64,000 nt of DNA from Photorhabdus laumondii subsp. laumondii (GTDB taxonomy: Bacteria > Pseudomonadota > Gammaproteobacteria > Enterobacterales > Enterobacteriaceae). Each line of letters begins with the position of its first letter. Position 1 is the first letter of the stretch. The notes beneath the pieces are model-generated. The model worked only from the letters and a program-made list of their open reading frames with translations, was not told the DNA's origin and searched no databases. This document shows, one piece after another, positions 45,829-57,151 of this stretch. A program made the position numbers and the translations under genes. The stretch covers positions 3,534,001 through 3,598,000 of the forward strand of contig NZ_CP024901.1 in assembly GCF_003343245.1 (NCBI RefSeq), read 5' to 3'.

Positions 45829-46685
45829 TATGGGTTACGTTTAAATTTACTGAAATCAGGATGGCGTTTCTCAACAAATGCATTACGTCCCTCCTGACCT
45901 TCTTCTGTCATATAGAAAAGCATGGTGGCGTTACCTGCCAGCTCTTGCAAGCCAGATTGACCATCACAATCCGCATTTAGAGCGGCTTTTAAGCAACGCA
46001 AGGCCATTGGGCTATTTTTCAGCATCTCACGACACCAGCGAACGGTCTCTTTTTCCAGATCCACATATGGCACAACTGTATTAACCAGCCCCATTTCCAA
46101 CGCTTGTTTAGCATCATATTGACGACACAAAAACCAGATTTCACGGGCCTTTTTCTGACCAACAATCCGCGCCATGTAAGATGCCCCCCAACCACCGTCA
46201 AAAGAGCCCACTTTAGGCCCAGTCTGACCGAAAATAGCATTATCAGCCGCAATGGTCAGATCACATACCAAATGCAGTACATGACCACCACCAATCGCAT
46301 ATCCAGCAACCATAGCAACAACGGGTTTTGGACAAGTGCGAATTTGGCGCTGGAAATCCAAGACATTCAGATGATGCATGCCGTTGTCATCCTTATAACC
46401 ACCATGATCACCACGGACTTTTTGATCACCACCAGCACAAAAAGCTTTTTCACCCATACCCGTCAGGATAATCACACCGATATTGTCATCATAACGGGCA
46501 TTATCCAACGCCTGCATCATCTCTTTAACCGTCAATGGACGGAATGCGTTACGTACTTGCGGGCGATTGATGGTGATTTTAGCCATACCATCGGTGGATT
46601 TGTGATAAAAAATATCTTCAAACCCTTCAGAGCAGTCCTGCCATACAATTGGGGAATAAAGTTCTTCTTCGCTCGGGTAAATCAT
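45828..46685 (-). CDS. menB: 1,4-Dihydroxy-2-naphthoyl-CoA synthase
   Basis: This 285-residue protein has the exact length of E. coli MenB and is nearly colinear with it: [78 protein letters not shown] and the end [10 protein letters not shown]. It closes the naphthoquinone ring in a Dieckmann-type reaction. AAGGA lies about nine bases before the ATG, inside the end of menH. Confidence 0.98.
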   Translation of the reverse strand: MIYPSEEELYSPIVWQDCSEGFEDIFYHKSTDGMAKITINRPQVRNAFRPLTVKEMMQALDNARYDDNIGVIILTGMGEKAFCAGGDQKVRGDHGGYKDDNGMHHLNVLDFQRQIRTCPKPVVAMVAGYAIGGGHVLHLVCDLTIAADNAIFGQTGPKVGSFDGGWGASYMARIVGQKKAREIWFLCRQYDAKQALEMGLVNTVVPYVDLEKETVRWCREMLKNSPMALRCLKAALNADCDGQSGLQELAGNATMLFYMTEEGQEGRNAFVEKRHPDFSKFKRNP

Positions 46686-47463
46686 ATTCGTATTCCTTAT
46701 TAAAGAGTGATAAAAAATGGTTTACTACCGCGGCAAACGCCACTGCGTTCGCCCGGTGAGCATTATGCCCAACACGTGGAATGGTTTGCAGCGGCAAAGC
46801 GCAACGTTTTGCCAAATGTTGGAATTTCTTATCATTTTCGCCACACAGATAAACAAAAGGTAACGTCAATTGTTGCAATACCGGCACTAACCAGGGTTGA
46901 TGTCCAAGTGAGGTATTTTCCAGCATATTAGCCACACCATCGCCATTATTATGACGGCGTACTTTGATCAGTTGCTGACGTTGTTCAGGTAATAGATCAG
47001 AAAAAACCGGCTGTTGATACCAATCAGATAAAACTTGTTCAATCGGCTGAGAACGAAAACGTCCGGCCCAATTTCTATCGTGTTCAAGACGATTATTCCG
47101 CTCCTGTTGGGAAAATAACCCAGGATTTCCTCCTTCAATCAGTAACCCACATAATCCCCGAATATCACCATAACAAGCATGATGCATAGCAATGCGTCCA
47201 CCCAAGGAGTAGCCAATCAGCCAGTATTGACTAATTCTCTGTTCTGCTAATGTTTCAGATAAAAGACAACTCATTTCCAGAAGATCTTTTACCCGCACGT
47301 CAGTGGAATCACCGTGACCGGGCAGATCGATGACCAATGAGGGATGTTGAGCACACAGATTCACTAACGGCAACCATTCATCACCACAGCCCAATAATCC
47401 ATGCAACCAAACCAGCCAAGGGCGGTCGTTGTAACCGTTGAACTTGCGACAAACCAGACTCAC
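46627..47463 (-). CDS. menH: SHCHC synthase MenH, with C-terminal extension overlapping menB
   Basis: An alpha/beta hydrolase with [15 protein letters not shown], the nucleophile elbow [13 protein letters not shown], and the catalytic histidine region [11 protein letters not shown]. It removes pyruvate from SEPHCHC to give SHCHC. A GTG at 47461-47463 overlaps the menD stop by four bases (GTGA) and gives about 278 residues; an ATG at 47499 is an alternative. The frame runs past the usual end (around FLSLFNKE) for a further 20 or so residues into menB (59-base overlap), ending CMAGLL, so the normal stop seems lost. Confidence 0.88.
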   Translation of the reverse strand: MSLVCRKFNGYNDRPWLVWLHGLLGCGDEWLPLVNLCAQHPSLVIDLPGHGDSTDVRVKDLLEMSCLLSETLAEQRISQYWLIGYSLGGRIAMHHACYGDIRGLCGLLIEGGNPGLFSQQERNNRLEHDRNWAGRFRSQPIEQVLSDWYQQPVFSDLLPEQRQQLIKVRRHNNGDGVANMLENTSLGHQPWLVPVLQQLTLPFVYLCGENDKKFQHLAKRCALPLQTIPRVGHNAHRANAVAFAAVVNHFLSLFNKEYEYDLPERRRTLFPNCMAGLL

Positions 47464-49154
47464 AACATAGCCACCTGTTTTAACAGTTGTTGCAAACACT
47501 CAGCCCCTTCTCTATCCGGCACTTTTAACTCAATCAGTGTGGTTTCATTTTGTTGCCATGCCTGTTTAATACTTTGTTGCAATTCCATCCAATTTTGTGG
47601 GCTGGCATATTTCAAGCCGAACATCGCCGCAGCATGATCAAAATTAACGTATTGAGGCATACAGTAAAAACGCTGCCTTGCTTCTTCCTGTGTGGGTAGT
47701 AAAGAGAAAATCTGCCCGCCGTTATTATTTACCACAATTAATACCATTGGAGCGGAAGGATGACGCAACAGAGCCAAGCTATTGAGATCATAAAGCGCCG
47801 ATAAATCCCCGATCACAGCCAAAGTGGGCTTTGCCGTTGCCCGTTGTACACCTGCCGCAGTAGAAATTAACCCATCAATGCCGCTAGCGCCCCGGTTACT
47901 GTAAACTGGATACCCCGCCGGTAATTGTCCCAGTGTATCAATCAAACGAATAATCAGGCTGTTACCGACAAACAACTGCCCACGTTCAGGCAGTAATTCA
48001 CGCAATCGATAGGCCACCGTTGCTTCACCGAATTTCCCAGCCAATTCAGTTCTGACGCAGTTAACGGCTTTTTCTGACCAAACGATGAGCTCTTCTGCCC
48101 ACAATGTACACGATTGTGCCCACGGTATGCACGGCTGTGCCGGATGAGCCAGTAACCAGTCAGCAATATGACAGGTCAATTTTTTGCCACGATGATTGGC
48201 AGGATCAAGCCGACCGGGTATCGGATCAATAATCCAAAACTCCTGCGGCTGGCATTTCGCTTGCCACTGTAACAAGCATTTCCCTATCAGGCTGGAGCCA
48301 AACTGCACTACCAGTTGCGCTTGCGCTAAAATCTCCTGCACATGAGGATTATCCAACCATAAATCGGCACAAGGCAGTGGCTGCCCAGTTTGTGAAAGCG
48401 CATTGCCAATCAGCGGCCAGCTCAATGCCTTTGCCCATTTAGCAACATTAACTCCCTCTTCGGCACTCATTCGACCAGCCAATACAACGCCTTTTTTCTG
48501 TTGCCAGCAGTCCCAATCCGGAACTTCTGCCACAACCTTAGCGACTGGCTGGCTCAACCAAGGTGTTTTACTTTTCCACCAATCACCTAACTGCTGCTGC
48601 CACTCATCATAAGCAGGCTCTTCATTACCATATAATGGTTCGGCAAATGGGCAATTAATATGCACGGCTCCATGTTGCAAATTCGCCATACTATGATCTA
48701 TGACAGAAGCCAGCCAGCTTGCCGGTATATCTACGGTCGGTCTTGGCAAAGAAATTGTTTGGCATGGATGAGAAGCAAAAATACCATTTTGACGAATAGC
48801 CTGATTTGCACCACAATCCATCAATTCTGGTGGCCGATCAGCCGTAAGGAAAACCATTCGTTCACCGGTTAAACTGGCTTCAATTAATGAAGGATAGAGA
48901 TTTGCCACCGCGGTTCCAGAAGTAACGATAACAGCAACCGGCTCTCTGCTTGCTTTGGATAATCCCAGTGCCAGATGCCCTAATCCACGTTCGTCAAAAT
49001 GAGTATGACAAATCAGTTTGTTATTTGCCGCGGCAGCGATTGTCAAAGGCGTGGAGCGTGAACCGGGCGCAATGCAAACATGACGTAATCCGTGGCGAGT
49101 AAGAGCTTCCAATAAAAGTTCCGCCCAGCGGCGGTTAAATGCGCTGTTTGACAT
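47460..49154 (-). CDS. menD: SEPHCHC synthase MenD
   Basis: This 564-residue ThDP enzyme has [15 protein letters not shown], the [19 protein letters not shown] segment with the ThDP glutamate region, [20 protein letters not shown], and the [14 protein letters not shown] and [17 protein letters not shown] cofactor motifs. It couples isochorismate with 2-oxoglutarate. The start [18 protein letters not shown] matches E. coli MenD in position. Confidence 0.96.
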   Translation of the reverse strand: MSNSAFNRRWAELLLEALTRHGLRHVCIAPGSRSTPLTIAAAANNKLICHTHFDERGLGHLALGLSKASREPVAVIVTSGTAVANLYPSLIEASLTGERMVFLTADRPPELMDCGANQAIRQNGIFASHPCQTISLPRPTVDIPASWLASVIDHSMANLQHGAVHINCPFAEPLYGNEEPAYDEWQQQLGDWWKSKTPWLSQPVAKVVAEVPDWDCWQQKKGVVLAGRMSAEEGVNVAKWAKALSWPLIGNALSQTGQPLPCADLWLDNPHVQEILAQAQLVVQFGSSLIGKCLLQWQAKCQPQEFWIIDPIPGRLDPANHRGKKLTCHIADWLLAHPAQPCIPWAQSCTLWAEELIVWSEKAVNCVRTELAGKFGEATVAYRLRELLPERGQLFVGNSLIIRLIDTLGQLPAGYPVYSNRGASGIDGLISTAAGVQRATAKPTLAVIGDLSALYDLNSLALLRHPSAPMVLIVVNNNGGQIFSLLPTQEEARQRFYCMPQYVNFDHAAAMFGLKYASPQNWMELQQSIKQAWQQNETTLIELKVPDREGAECLQQLLKQVAML

Positions 49155-49258
49155 AGTTTACTCAAAGAATTTCTATAAAAGCTGACTATTAGCCTAACGG
49201 CGCAAATAATTATTTCTTTATCCTAGTTCAATGAATTGCCATTAAATCGGAGATTTAA

Positions 49259-50599
49259 CTATTCACCTTTCAGTAAAGTGCGCAGCCCGGCAGCTTTATT
49301 CTCTATCTCTATCCACTCCTGTTGTGGATCAGACCCCATCACAATCCCCGCACCGGCATACAGTGAAAGTAAATTGTTGTTAATTTGTGCGCAACGTAGT
49401 GAAACTGCAAACTCACTCTGTTCACAGGAAAGATATCCTGCGGACCCTGCATACCAATCACGACTGAATAACTCGCTATCACGAATAAAATCACGCGCCG
49501 CTTCACGAGGTAATCCAGCAACCGCAGCCGTTGGTTGTAAACGATGCAAACAATCACTATCACTGGCACTCTTTAGTTTTCCCTGAATTCGGCGGCGCAA
49601 ATGCTGAACCTTTCGCAAACGAATCACCTCTGGCGGAGCAACATCGACAGAAACCACAGCGCCTTGAAGACGCTGGCAAATATCATCAACAACTAGCAGG
49701 TTTTCATGCTGATTTTTTTTATCACCTAGCAACCATTGCCCCAATTTTTGGGCTTGCTGAGCATCATCAGAATTGTCAACCGTCCCCGCCAGCGCCTCTG
49801 TATAAAGCTGAGTCTGCTTACGGAGGTAAAGCCGTTCTGGTGAAGACGCCAAAAATGCCTCATGCTGATTAAAAGCTAGCATAAAATGATAACAACAGTG
49901 ATTTATCTGGCGACTCGCTGCCATAAACTGTGCAGCAGCTAAAGATTCACTCAGTTCGAGTTGTGTCTTACGCGCCATCACCACCTTCTCCATCTTACGA
50001 TGGGTGATAGTGTCCAAAGCCTGCTCAATCAAATCACACCAGCGGGCGCGTTCCGGCACATTCTCCGCGTTCACTACCACCGCCTGTAATGCAGAGAATT
50101 CCTGATGCGGAACTAATTGTTGCAGAAATTCCTGTGCATTCTTCATATCCTGCCGGCCAGCTATATTTAAATACAGCCAGCTTTCGTCACGGTAGCGGCG
50201 TAATTCGATGCGGGGCAAAAACAGATAACCTGCTTCCCCTGCATCGGATTGCGTAATACGGGCTGGTTGAATCCGATCCCAGGCATTCAGCCCCCAGATC
50301 CGTATCCGTGGAAACTGACGGTTTCTCTGCAAAAAATTTTCGGCTAAAGCAATATCACTGAAAAGATGAATTTGCCCACAAGCGGCGACTTCTTCATGGC
50401 CCTCTCTGTGATGCCAATAGAACTGCGGATAATGAGACTGCGCTGCCAGCCATTCCAGCCAGTAAGTGCTGCAACCTGCTGGCAGAGGAAATGAAATCTG
50501 TTGGATACCAACTTCGCTAACTTGTTTATTATTCAGAGTCTTGCATACATCAGCGACAACATTAGCAATTTGATTCACCACTTCTGCCTCAAAAGACAT
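49259..50599 (-). CDS. menF: Menaquinone-specific isochorismate synthase MenF
   Basis: The protein has 446 residues from the MSFEAEVVN start, whose distance to the conserved QISFPL fits E. coli MenF; an upstream ATG at 50626 would add nine residues and neither has a clear Shine-Dalgarno. The chorismate-binding C-terminal half shows MEKVVMARKTQLEL, FLASSPERLYLR, YTEALAGT, LQPTAAVAGLPREAARDFIR and YAGAGIVMGSDPQQEW. It isomerises chorismate to isochorismate and opens the men operon, competing for chorismate with the aromatic pathway that feeds prephenate. Confidence 0.95.
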   Translation of the reverse strand: MSFEAEVVNQIANVVADVCKTLNNKQVSEVGIQQISFPLPAGCSTYWLEWLAAQSHYPQFYWHHREGHEEVAACGQIHLFSDIALAENFLQRNRQFPRIRIWGLNAWDRIQPARITQSDAGEAGYLFLPRIELRRYRDESWLYLNIAGRQDMKNAQEFLQQLVPHQEFSALQAVVVNAENVPERARWCDLIEQALDTITHRKMEKVVMARKTQLELSESLAAAQFMAASRQINHCCYHFMLAFNQHEAFLASSPERLYLRKQTQLYTEALAGTVDNSDDAQQAQKLGQWLLGDKKNQHENLLVVDDICQRLQGAVVSVDVAPPEVIRLRKVQHLRRRIQGKLKSASDSDCLHRLQPTAAVAGLPREAARDFIRDSELFSRDWYAGSAGYLSCEQSEFAVSLRCAQINNNLLSLYAGAGIVMGSDPQQEWIEIENKAAGLRTLLKGE

Positions 50600-51641
50600 G
50601 ATAGAAAGTAGGATTATACGGGGCATTAATAATAATTAAAGCCCTGATTATTTATGTAGTTATACCCGTTATCCTTCAAGTTGCCTCTTTGTTGGCTGCT
50701 TGTTCGATTCCGTTAGCGATATGCTCTTATCTCAATACTGAAACAGGCTAAATCAGAGACCCAGCCATTCCGATAACAAATATTAAGTTCATTAGCATAA
50801 TCAATTTTCACGATGCAATTTATAAAAAAACGACTCTTTTACTTACTACGGAAAATTTACTAAATAAATACCGTTATTATAAACAACGGAATAAACATTT
50901 ATTATTCTAAAAAAATCACCCTATAAAAAACAGATGTCACTTCTATAATAACCAAATATAATTATAAAAAAATCCTTCTTATTTGTTAATTTAAACCATC
51001 AGATAAACAATTAAGACTTTAATTAAAATATAGATCTAAAAATAACAAAAACTTTATTCAATGACATAAGGAAAATAGGATGCTATTCCATCTATTTTTT
51101 AAACATACCATAAATGACAAAACAAAAAACATCTAACTTATTCTTGATAAAAAAACCATATTACCTATCTTTTAAATTAATAATATAGAAATTATATAAT
51201 CGTCACATCACAAAAACAACACAACCAATTGTTTTAAAACGATTTTAACAAAAATAACATTAAAATATTTTATATTTATAATCTTAGCATCAATTAAAGA
51301 ATGAAATTTAAGACTATATAAAAAAGAAAGGCAAACGATTGTTTTTACATTTAATTACTAAAATAATAAAAATTCATACTATTTAATTTCATATATTAGA
51401 TATACCAAAATCATAAATAATTTAATTTAAGATTGACAAAAATTCAGACAATTATTTAATAAAACTCATGAATTAAACTATTTTTACAACAATTAACCAT
51501 GCAAATATATGTATTTTTAATTCAGATTATTCAATAAAAAACACAACGTTAATTTAACAACATGAGTATTATGACGTTCGGTTGTGCCTTGATGTATTTA
51601 ATAATTTTTCAATAAAGCAAGAACCATTAATGGAGAAATAT
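50600..51641. other. Gene-free, extremely AT-rich region upstream of the binary toxin
   Basis: After a truncated ERIC copy (50661-50700), about 0.9 kb consists almost entirely of A and T with long homopolymer runs and no ORF of note. This probably holds the toxin promoter and is the kind of DNA that H-NS-type proteins bind and silence. No clear hairpin or -10/-35 pair stands out in so AT-rich a background. Confidence 0.6.
50661..50700. repeat. ERIC element, copy 5 (truncated)
   Basis: Only the first 40 bases (TATACCCGTTATCCTTCAAG onward to GTTGGCTGCT) remain, then unrelated sequence (TGTTCGATTCC) follows. The core and right half have been lost. Confidence 0.8.
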
Positions 51642-52856
51642 ATGTTATTAGCTCAACTTTCAGCGGAAAAAACACTGAACGAAACAGATATTCCCTCGGC
51701 TACCTTGCAATTACTGACTGGTAAACAAGAAGGTGTTGCACGCCCCGGAGGAATATTTACCAAAGAAGACCTAATTAATATCAAACTGTATGTTAAAAAA
51801 GGTCTATCACTCCCTTTTAATCTTGAGGAAGTGAAGAGTTACTTGGATTATCAAAAGATCGATATCGCCGGATTAGAACCAGAAGATATTCACACTTTGT
51901 TTGAAGAAATCCGCACTCACTCGTTTAGCTGGAGCGATGTGGAAAACGATATTCTGCAACAGAGCATAGACCTGGAAATTATTGGTAAACAAATCACCGA
52001 AACAGGTGAGAATATCATTAGCATCATTAATGAAATGCCAATTATCACACGCATAAAAAGGAGATTAGGAGAAATATCGGAGAAACAACTCGCCCGGATC
52101 ACCTACACCCATGAAGACAGAGAAGTATCATCTGCTCTAGGGGAAATCCTTGACACCATGAAAAATGATATTGAAAAACAGCGTGAGAAAACTGAAAAGG
52201 TCAAAACCGAAGTATCCGATTTCAAGCTAAAGCTGATTGGCGGCAGATTGTCAAACGGCAGCATTGCGCTAGGTTTACAACCACAAGTCGAAAATAAGCG
52301 AAAGCTGATGAAAGACAATAAGATGTCGGTCAGCATCGGAGATCTGGACGATAAGATCATGGAGAAAAAAGAGGAAATTGTCCAACTCAAGAAAGACTAC
52401 GATAAATTCGTAGGCTTGGCTTTCTCCGGTATCGTAGGGGGACTGATCGGCCTCGCTATTACTGGCGGCATTTTTGGTTCCAAGGCAGAAGAAGTACGAA
52501 AACGTAAAAACATGCTGATCGAAGAAGTACGCAGCCTGGAAGAGAGCATCAAAGGTAAACGCGCATTACAAAAATCTATTACTAGTTTATCCCTTGATTT
52601 TAGCGACATTGATACCCGCTTATTGGATGCAGAAGTGGCTCTGAACCATTTGGATTACATGTGGCAATCCATGCTGACCCAGATTAATGCTTCTAAAGAT
52701 AAATTCACCCAAATTAACGATGCACTCAACTTGACCTCTTTTATAACTAAATTCCAGCAAGTCATAAACCCTTGGAAAGAGGTGGAAGGTTCCGCTAAAC
52801 AATTAGTCAGGGTTTTCGATGAAGCATTGAAAGAATACAAACATCGCTATAACTAA
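51642..52856 (+). CDS. paxA: Binary pore-forming cytotoxin, XaxA/PaxA/YaxA family
   Basis: The protein has 404 residues from the ATG at 51642, which has GGAG six bases upstream; an ATG at 51630 is also possible. Landmarks are VARPGGIFTKEDLINIKLYV, VKKGLSLPF, DIAGLEPEDIHTLFEEI, and the membrane segment FVGLAFSGIVGGLIGLAITG at about residues 256-275, followed by GGIFGSKAEEVRKRK and long coiled-coil helices. These match XaxA of Xenorhabdus and YaxA of Yersinia, alpha-pore-forming toxin subunits. The partner lies 46 bases downstream. Secretion signal: none visible. Confidence 0.9.
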   Translation: MLLAQLSAEKTLNETDIPSATLQLLTGKQEGVARPGGIFTKEDLINIKLYVKKGLSLPFNLEEVKSYLDYQKIDIAGLEPEDIHTLFEEIRTHSFSWSDVENDILQQSIDLEIIGKQITETGENIISIINEMPIITRIKRRLGEISEKQLARITYTHEDREVSSALGEILDTMKNDIEKQREKTEKVKTEVSDFKLKLIGGRLSNGSIALGLQPQVENKRKLMKDNKMSVSIGDLDDKIMEKKEEIVQLKKDYDKFVGLAFSGIVGGLIGLAITGGIFGSKAEEVRKRKNMLIEEVRSLEESIKGKRALQKSITSLSLDFSDIDTRLLDAEVALNHLDYMWQSMLTQINASKDKFTQINDALNLTSFITKFQQVINPWKEVEGSAKQLVRVFDEALKEYKHRYN

Positions 52857-52902
52857 TCGTTCCCCGTATTACATAGGATTATAGAAAAAAAGGAGTCTTA
52901 AA

Positions 52903-53964
52903 ATGACTGAAGTCATTACTTTCCCTCAGAAAACTATCACTTATCCAGAAATTAGTGTAAAAACTTTGAATCAAGCAGTAAAAAACATCTGGAGTTTAAC
53001 GCACCAGCAAAAATCAGGCATTGAAATCATCCAGGAAAAAACTCTGCGGATAAGCTTATACAGTCGAGATATCGACGAAGCCGCTCGTGCCTCTGTACCT
53101 CAACTACAAACTATCCTGAGACAACTCCCGCCTCAAGACTATTTCCAGACCATCATCGAAATTGATACTGCTCTGGAAAATTCAGAATTGGATGACGAGA
53201 CACGAAATACCCTGTTGGAAGCACGTTTAGAGCAAGTACGCAATCTGAACAAAGATGTTAAAAATGTCATTTCCAGCTTACATGAAGAAAGCAACATAAT
53301 GACCAGCAAAATTGCCGATGTTCGTAATGTCGTTATTTTAGAACGTCTGGAAGAGCGTCTGAAAGAAGAGCAGGAAAGAAAAGAAGAACTGCAAGCTGAT
53401 ATCACGAAGAAAGGGCAGGATAAGGCCAAATTAATCCCAGATCGCGACAAGCTCATCGAAAGTCAAAACATTATCCGTCAATATAATCTGGCCGATATGT
53501 TTAAGGACTATATTCCCAATGCCAGTGAACTGGACAAATTGAATCTGGCTAGCCCTAAAAAAGAACTTATTAAACAGGCGATCAAACAAGGAATTGAAAT
53601 CACCAAAAAGATTCTGAGCAATATCTCCACAGGACTAAAATATGTTGAGCTAGCTGATGCCAGGATCAAATTAGATCAACAAATCGCTCAATTAACTAAA
53701 GATAGCGACGACTTAAAAACCCAATTAAAAGGCGCAGAACAACGGATTGCCAGTATAGAAGATGTGCATAAAATCGACAAAGAACGTACCACTCTATTAC
53801 TCCAGGCAACTAAACTGGAGCAAGTATGGAGCATCTTCGCCAACCAATTACAGGAGACCATAGATGATCAAGCCCGTCAGCAAAACCTGACTAAACTCAT
53901 ACACGATCAGCTAAACTACCTTGACAATCTGGAATCGCAATACAGCGGGATTCTGCTGAAATAA
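52903..53964 (+). CDS. paxB: Binary pore-forming cytotoxin, XaxB/PaxB/YaxB family
   Basis: This 353-residue protein is close to the 350 of XaxB. It starts MTEVITFPQKTITYPEISVK after AAGGAG and is dominated by heptad-like helices, including RLEERLKEEQERKEELQADI and QIAQLTKDSDDLKTQLKGAE, with a less charged central piece (YNLADMFKDYIPNASELDKL). XaxB-type subunits bind membrane first and recruit the A subunit to build the pore that kills insect and mammalian cells. It is co-transcribed with paxA and ends before a strong terminator. Confidence 0.88.
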   Translation: MTEVITFPQKTITYPEISVKTLNQAVKNIWSLTHQQKSGIEIIQEKTLRISLYSRDIDEAARASVPQLQTILRQLPPQDYFQTIIEIDTALENSELDDETRNTLLEARLEQVRNLNKDVKNVISSLHEESNIMTSKIADVRNVVILERLEERLKEEQERKEELQADITKKGQDKAKLIPDRDKLIESQNIIRQYNLADMFKDYIPNASELDKLNLASPKKELIKQAIKQGIEITKKILSNISTGLKYVELADARIKLDQQIAQLTKDSDDLKTQLKGAEQRIASIEDVHKIDKERTTLLLQATKLEQVWSIFANQLQETIDDQARQQNLTKLIHDQLNYLDNLESQYSGILLK

Positions 53965-54080
53965 ATACGGCTGGCTCCCAACTCTTCATCAGGCAATACA
54001 AGATATTTAGTACCATTAGCGAATAAAACAGGTATGAAGTACAGTTCAGGGAAAAGAGATCGTTATCAATAACTTGCAAT

Positions 54081-54113
54081 AACCCGGTAAGGATAATCTT
54101 ACCGGGTTTTTAT
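54081..54113 (+). terminator. Terminator after paxB
   Basis: AACCCGGTAAG (54081-54091) and CTTACCGGGTT (54098-54108) form an eleven-pair stem followed by TTTTA on the plus strand. It may also catch nuo transcripts arriving from the right. Confidence 0.85.
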
Positions 54114-54146
54114 ATTCCAAATAATGGGTAACAACCGACTGGCTAT

Positions 54147-55604
54147 TTAGAGAATAATTTTCGCTTGCTGTATTACATCAATCAGCGGTTGAGGCCAGAT
54201 ACCTAGCGCCAATACCAATAATGCGGAAATCAGAACAACCATCCCGCCGGCAGTCGATGCCCAGTTCCTTGGTGTGTCACGATTAAGCGCTTTCGGCGCA
54301 GGCAGATACAAACTGACCATGACCCGTAGATAGTAATACAAGCCGATAGCACTACCCACAACTACGGCACCCGTCAGCCACCACAGTTCCGCTTTCACAC
54401 CCAACACAATGACGTAGAACTTACCAATAAAACCGAACGTCATTGGGATCCCCGCCAGTGACAACATCATCACCGTCATCACCGCAGACAGAATAGGTTT
54501 ATGCCAAAACAGGCCACGGTATGAGTAGAGGGAATCTGCATCCGGCCCTTTATATGGGCTGGACATGAGGCTAACAACACCAAATGCACCGATACTGCTA
54601 AACAGATAACCTGCCAGATAGATACCGACCGTTTCTTCTGAAAGCTGGTGGTTCTGTACCGCCACCAGCGCCACCAGCAGATAACCCAAGTGAGCAATAG
54701 AAGAGTAACCAAGCAGACGTTTGATATTTGTCTGGGTCAGTGCCATCAAGTTACCGAACAGCATAGAAGCAATTGCAATAACGGTTAATACCGTACGCAG
54801 TGCTTCACTATCCGCCATTGGTGCTTCAACGAATAGACGTATCACTACTGCAAAAATCGCTATCTTACTGGCTGTTGCCAGAAAGGTAGAGACCGGAGCA
54901 GGTGCTCCCTGATAAACATCCGGTGTCCAGAGATGGAAAGGTACCAGTGATAATTTGAAGCCAAGGCCAACAACCAGCATACCCAAGCCTGACAGTATCA
55001 AAGGTTGATAGATATAGCTGTCAGACAAACGATGCCCCAGTGCGGCAAAAGAGAGATCGCCTGATTCTGCATATAACAACGCGATACCAAACAGCATGAA
55101 AGAAGAGGCTGCCGCAGACAGCAGCATGTACTTGATAGCCGCTTCCAGAGAGCGTTTCTGACGATATGCATAACCAATCAAACCAAACAGCGGCAAAGTT
55201 AATAACTCAATACCGATAAACAATGATGCCAGGTGGTTTGCACAAGCCAGAAGAATCCCGCCCACTGTCGCAATCAGCACCAGTAAATAGAACTCTTCTT
55301 TGTTATCTGGATAATTTTCTAGCCAGGAATAGGCGAAAGTCGCCGTTGCCAGGCTTGCAACCAGTACGAGACCGATATAGAGCATAGCATAGCGATCCAC
55401 ATGAACCAGTGGAGTGACATCCATCGCTTCTTGCTGTCCGACAAAATAGAGAGACAGCAGAGCCAGATTCAAACCTATCACGGTCAGAGTGGTGTTAATA
55501 AAGTGATCGCGTCGCCACGCAATGGACAGCATCACAACCACTACCGTCAATCCGACGATCAACAGCGGTAACAGCGCGATCAGTTGTTGAGGAGTTATTG
55601 TCAT
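54147..55604 (-). CDS. nuoN: NADH-quinone oxidoreductase subunit N
   Basis: The protein has 485 residues, equal to E. coli NuoN, starting [20 protein letters not shown]. It is a proton-pumping antiporter-like membrane subunit with about 14 membrane segments; [20 protein letters not shown] and [15 protein letters not shown] are diagnostic. Last gene of the nuo operon, seven bases after nuoM. Confidence 0.97.
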   Translation of the reverse strand: MTITPQQLIALLPLLIVGLTVVVVMLSIAWRRDHFINTTLTVIGLNLALLSLYFVGQQEAMDVTPLVHVDRYAMLYIGLVLVASLATATFAYSWLENYPDNKEEFYLLVLIATVGGILLACANHLASLFIGIELLTLPLFGLIGYAYRQKRSLEAAIKYMLLSAAASSFMLFGIALLYAESGDLSFAALGHRLSDSYIYQPLILSGLGMLVVGLGFKLSLVPFHLWTPDVYQGAPAPVSTFLATASKIAIFAVVIRLFVEAPMADSEALRTVLTVIAIASMLFGNLMALTQTNIKRLLGYSSIAHLGYLLVALVAVQNHQLSEETVGIYLAGYLFSSIGAFGVVSLMSSPYKGPDADSLYSYRGLFWHKPILSAVMTVMMLSLAGIPMTFGFIGKFYVIVLGVKAELWWLTGAVVVGSAIGLYYYLRVMVSLYLPAPKALNRDTPRNWASTAGGMVVLISALLVLALGIWPQPLIDVIQQAKIIL

Positions 55605-55610
55605 GGCGAA

Positions 55611-57131
55611 TTACGGCCTTGTAGTTGAAATTGAAGCTGAATACCAGGTCTGGATGTTATCCATCGCTGCCGCTGAAGTATCAAGAATAGGTTGTGGGTA
55701 GAAACCCATCACCACCAGTAATATCAACAGCACCATTACAATGGATACTTCTCGCATATCCATTCGTCTTAGTGGTTCATCTGATTTTGATTCACCGTAG
55801 TAAGCACGCTGCATCATATACAGGGCATAGACAGAGGCGAAGACCAGACCAAACACAGAAATCGTTATAATTAACGGAAATTCACTGAAACTACCAAACA
55901 GGATCATAAATTCACCGACGAAGTTACCGGTCCCCGGCATCCCCAGTGTCGCCACAGCAAAAGAGAGTGATAACGCAGGCAGGAACTGCACACGCTTCCA
56001 CAAGCCGCCCATAAGATTCATATCACGGGTATGTAAGCGCTCGTAAAGTTGCCCACAGAGAATAAACATACCTGCGGCTGACAGACCATGAGCAATCATC
56101 TGAATAATTGCCCCTTGGTAAGCAAGCTGGCTGCCAGAATAGATCGCGATTAACACAAACCCCATATGAGAGATACTGGTATAAGCAATCAAGCGTTTGA
56201 TATCTGTCTGGCTGAATGCCATCCATGCGCCATAGAAGATCCCGAGCACACCGAACCACATCGCAATCGGTGTGAACTCATGAGAAGCTTCCGGGAACAG
56301 TGGCAAACCGAAACGCAACAGACCATAACCCGCCGTTTTCAGCAAGATCCCCGCCAAGTCAACAGAACCCGCTGTTGGTGCCTGACTGTGTGCATCAGGC
56401 AACCACCCATGTAAAGGCACAACTGGCATTTTTACAGCAAAAGCAATGAAGAAACCGAGCATCAGCAAGTATTGAACGGTATGTGACATTGGCGTATTCA
56501 GCAGTTTTTGATAGCTGAATGTCCACTCGCCTGTCCCGTTATAGTGAACCAATACCAATGCCATAATCGCAATTAACATCACCAAGCCACTCGCCTGGGT
56601 GTAAATGAAAAACTTGGTCGCCGCGGTGATACGAGTCTTACCGCCTGAGCCTCGGTGCCCCCACAGTGCAATCAGGAAGTACATCGGCACCAACATCATT
56701 TCCCAGAAGAAGAAGAACAGGAACATGTCGATAGCGAGGAACACCCCCATCACACCACCCAAGATCCACAGCAGGTTCAAGTGGAAAAAGCCCTGATATG
56801 GCTGATTTTCCGTCCATGAACAGAGAATAGCCATCAGCCCCAGTAGTGCAGTCAACACCACCATCAGCAGCGATAAGCCATCCAGAGCAAGGTGAATACT
56901 GATGCCAAAACGTGGGATCCACGGCATAACAAATTCTTCTTGCCATTGAGGGATCCCTTGCGGATTCGCCAAGGTGTAGCCCCCCTGCAACCACAGTTGC
57001 AGAGAGAGCACCAGAGTCAACCCCATCGAAATTAACGCGATCCAACGCGGTACACGGGTACCGAAGCGTTCAGCCTGCCAACTCAACAGGCCACCGATGA
57101 AGGGCATAAGAATTAGCCAAGGTAATAGCAT
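55611..57131 (-). CDS. nuoM: NADH-quinone oxidoreductase subunit M
   Basis: This 506-residue antiporter-like proton-pumping subunit has the typical FFFFFWEMMLVPMYFLIALW segment, VVPLHGWLPDAHSQAPTAGS and AYTSISHMGFVLIAIY. Length and start agree with E. coli NuoM. It is 20 bases downstream of nuoL. Confidence 0.97.
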   Translation of the reverse strand: MLLPWLILMPFIGGLLSWQAERFGTRVPRWIALISMGLTLVLSLQLWLQGGYTLANPQGIPQWQEEFVMPWIPRFGISIHLALDGLSLLMVVLTALLGLMAILCSWTENQPYQGFFHLNLLWILGGVMGVFLAIDMFLFFFFWEMMLVPMYFLIALWGHRGSGGKTRITAATKFFIYTQASGLVMLIAIMALVLVHYNGTGEWTFSYQKLLNTPMSHTVQYLLMLGFFIAFAVKMPVVPLHGWLPDAHSQAPTAGSVDLAGILLKTAGYGLLRFGLPLFPEASHEFTPIAMWFGVLGIFYGAWMAFSQTDIKRLIAYTSISHMGFVLIAIYSGSQLAYQGAIIQMIAHGLSAAGMFILCGQLYERLHTRDMNLMGGLWKRVQFLPALSLSFAVATLGMPGTGNFVGEFMILFGSFSEFPLIITISVFGLVFASVYALYMMQRAYYGESKSDEPLRRMDMREVSIVMVLLILLVVMGFYPQPILDTSAAAMDNIQTWYSASISTTRP

Positions 57132-57151
57132 GGCGCAATGTATCCCTTAAA

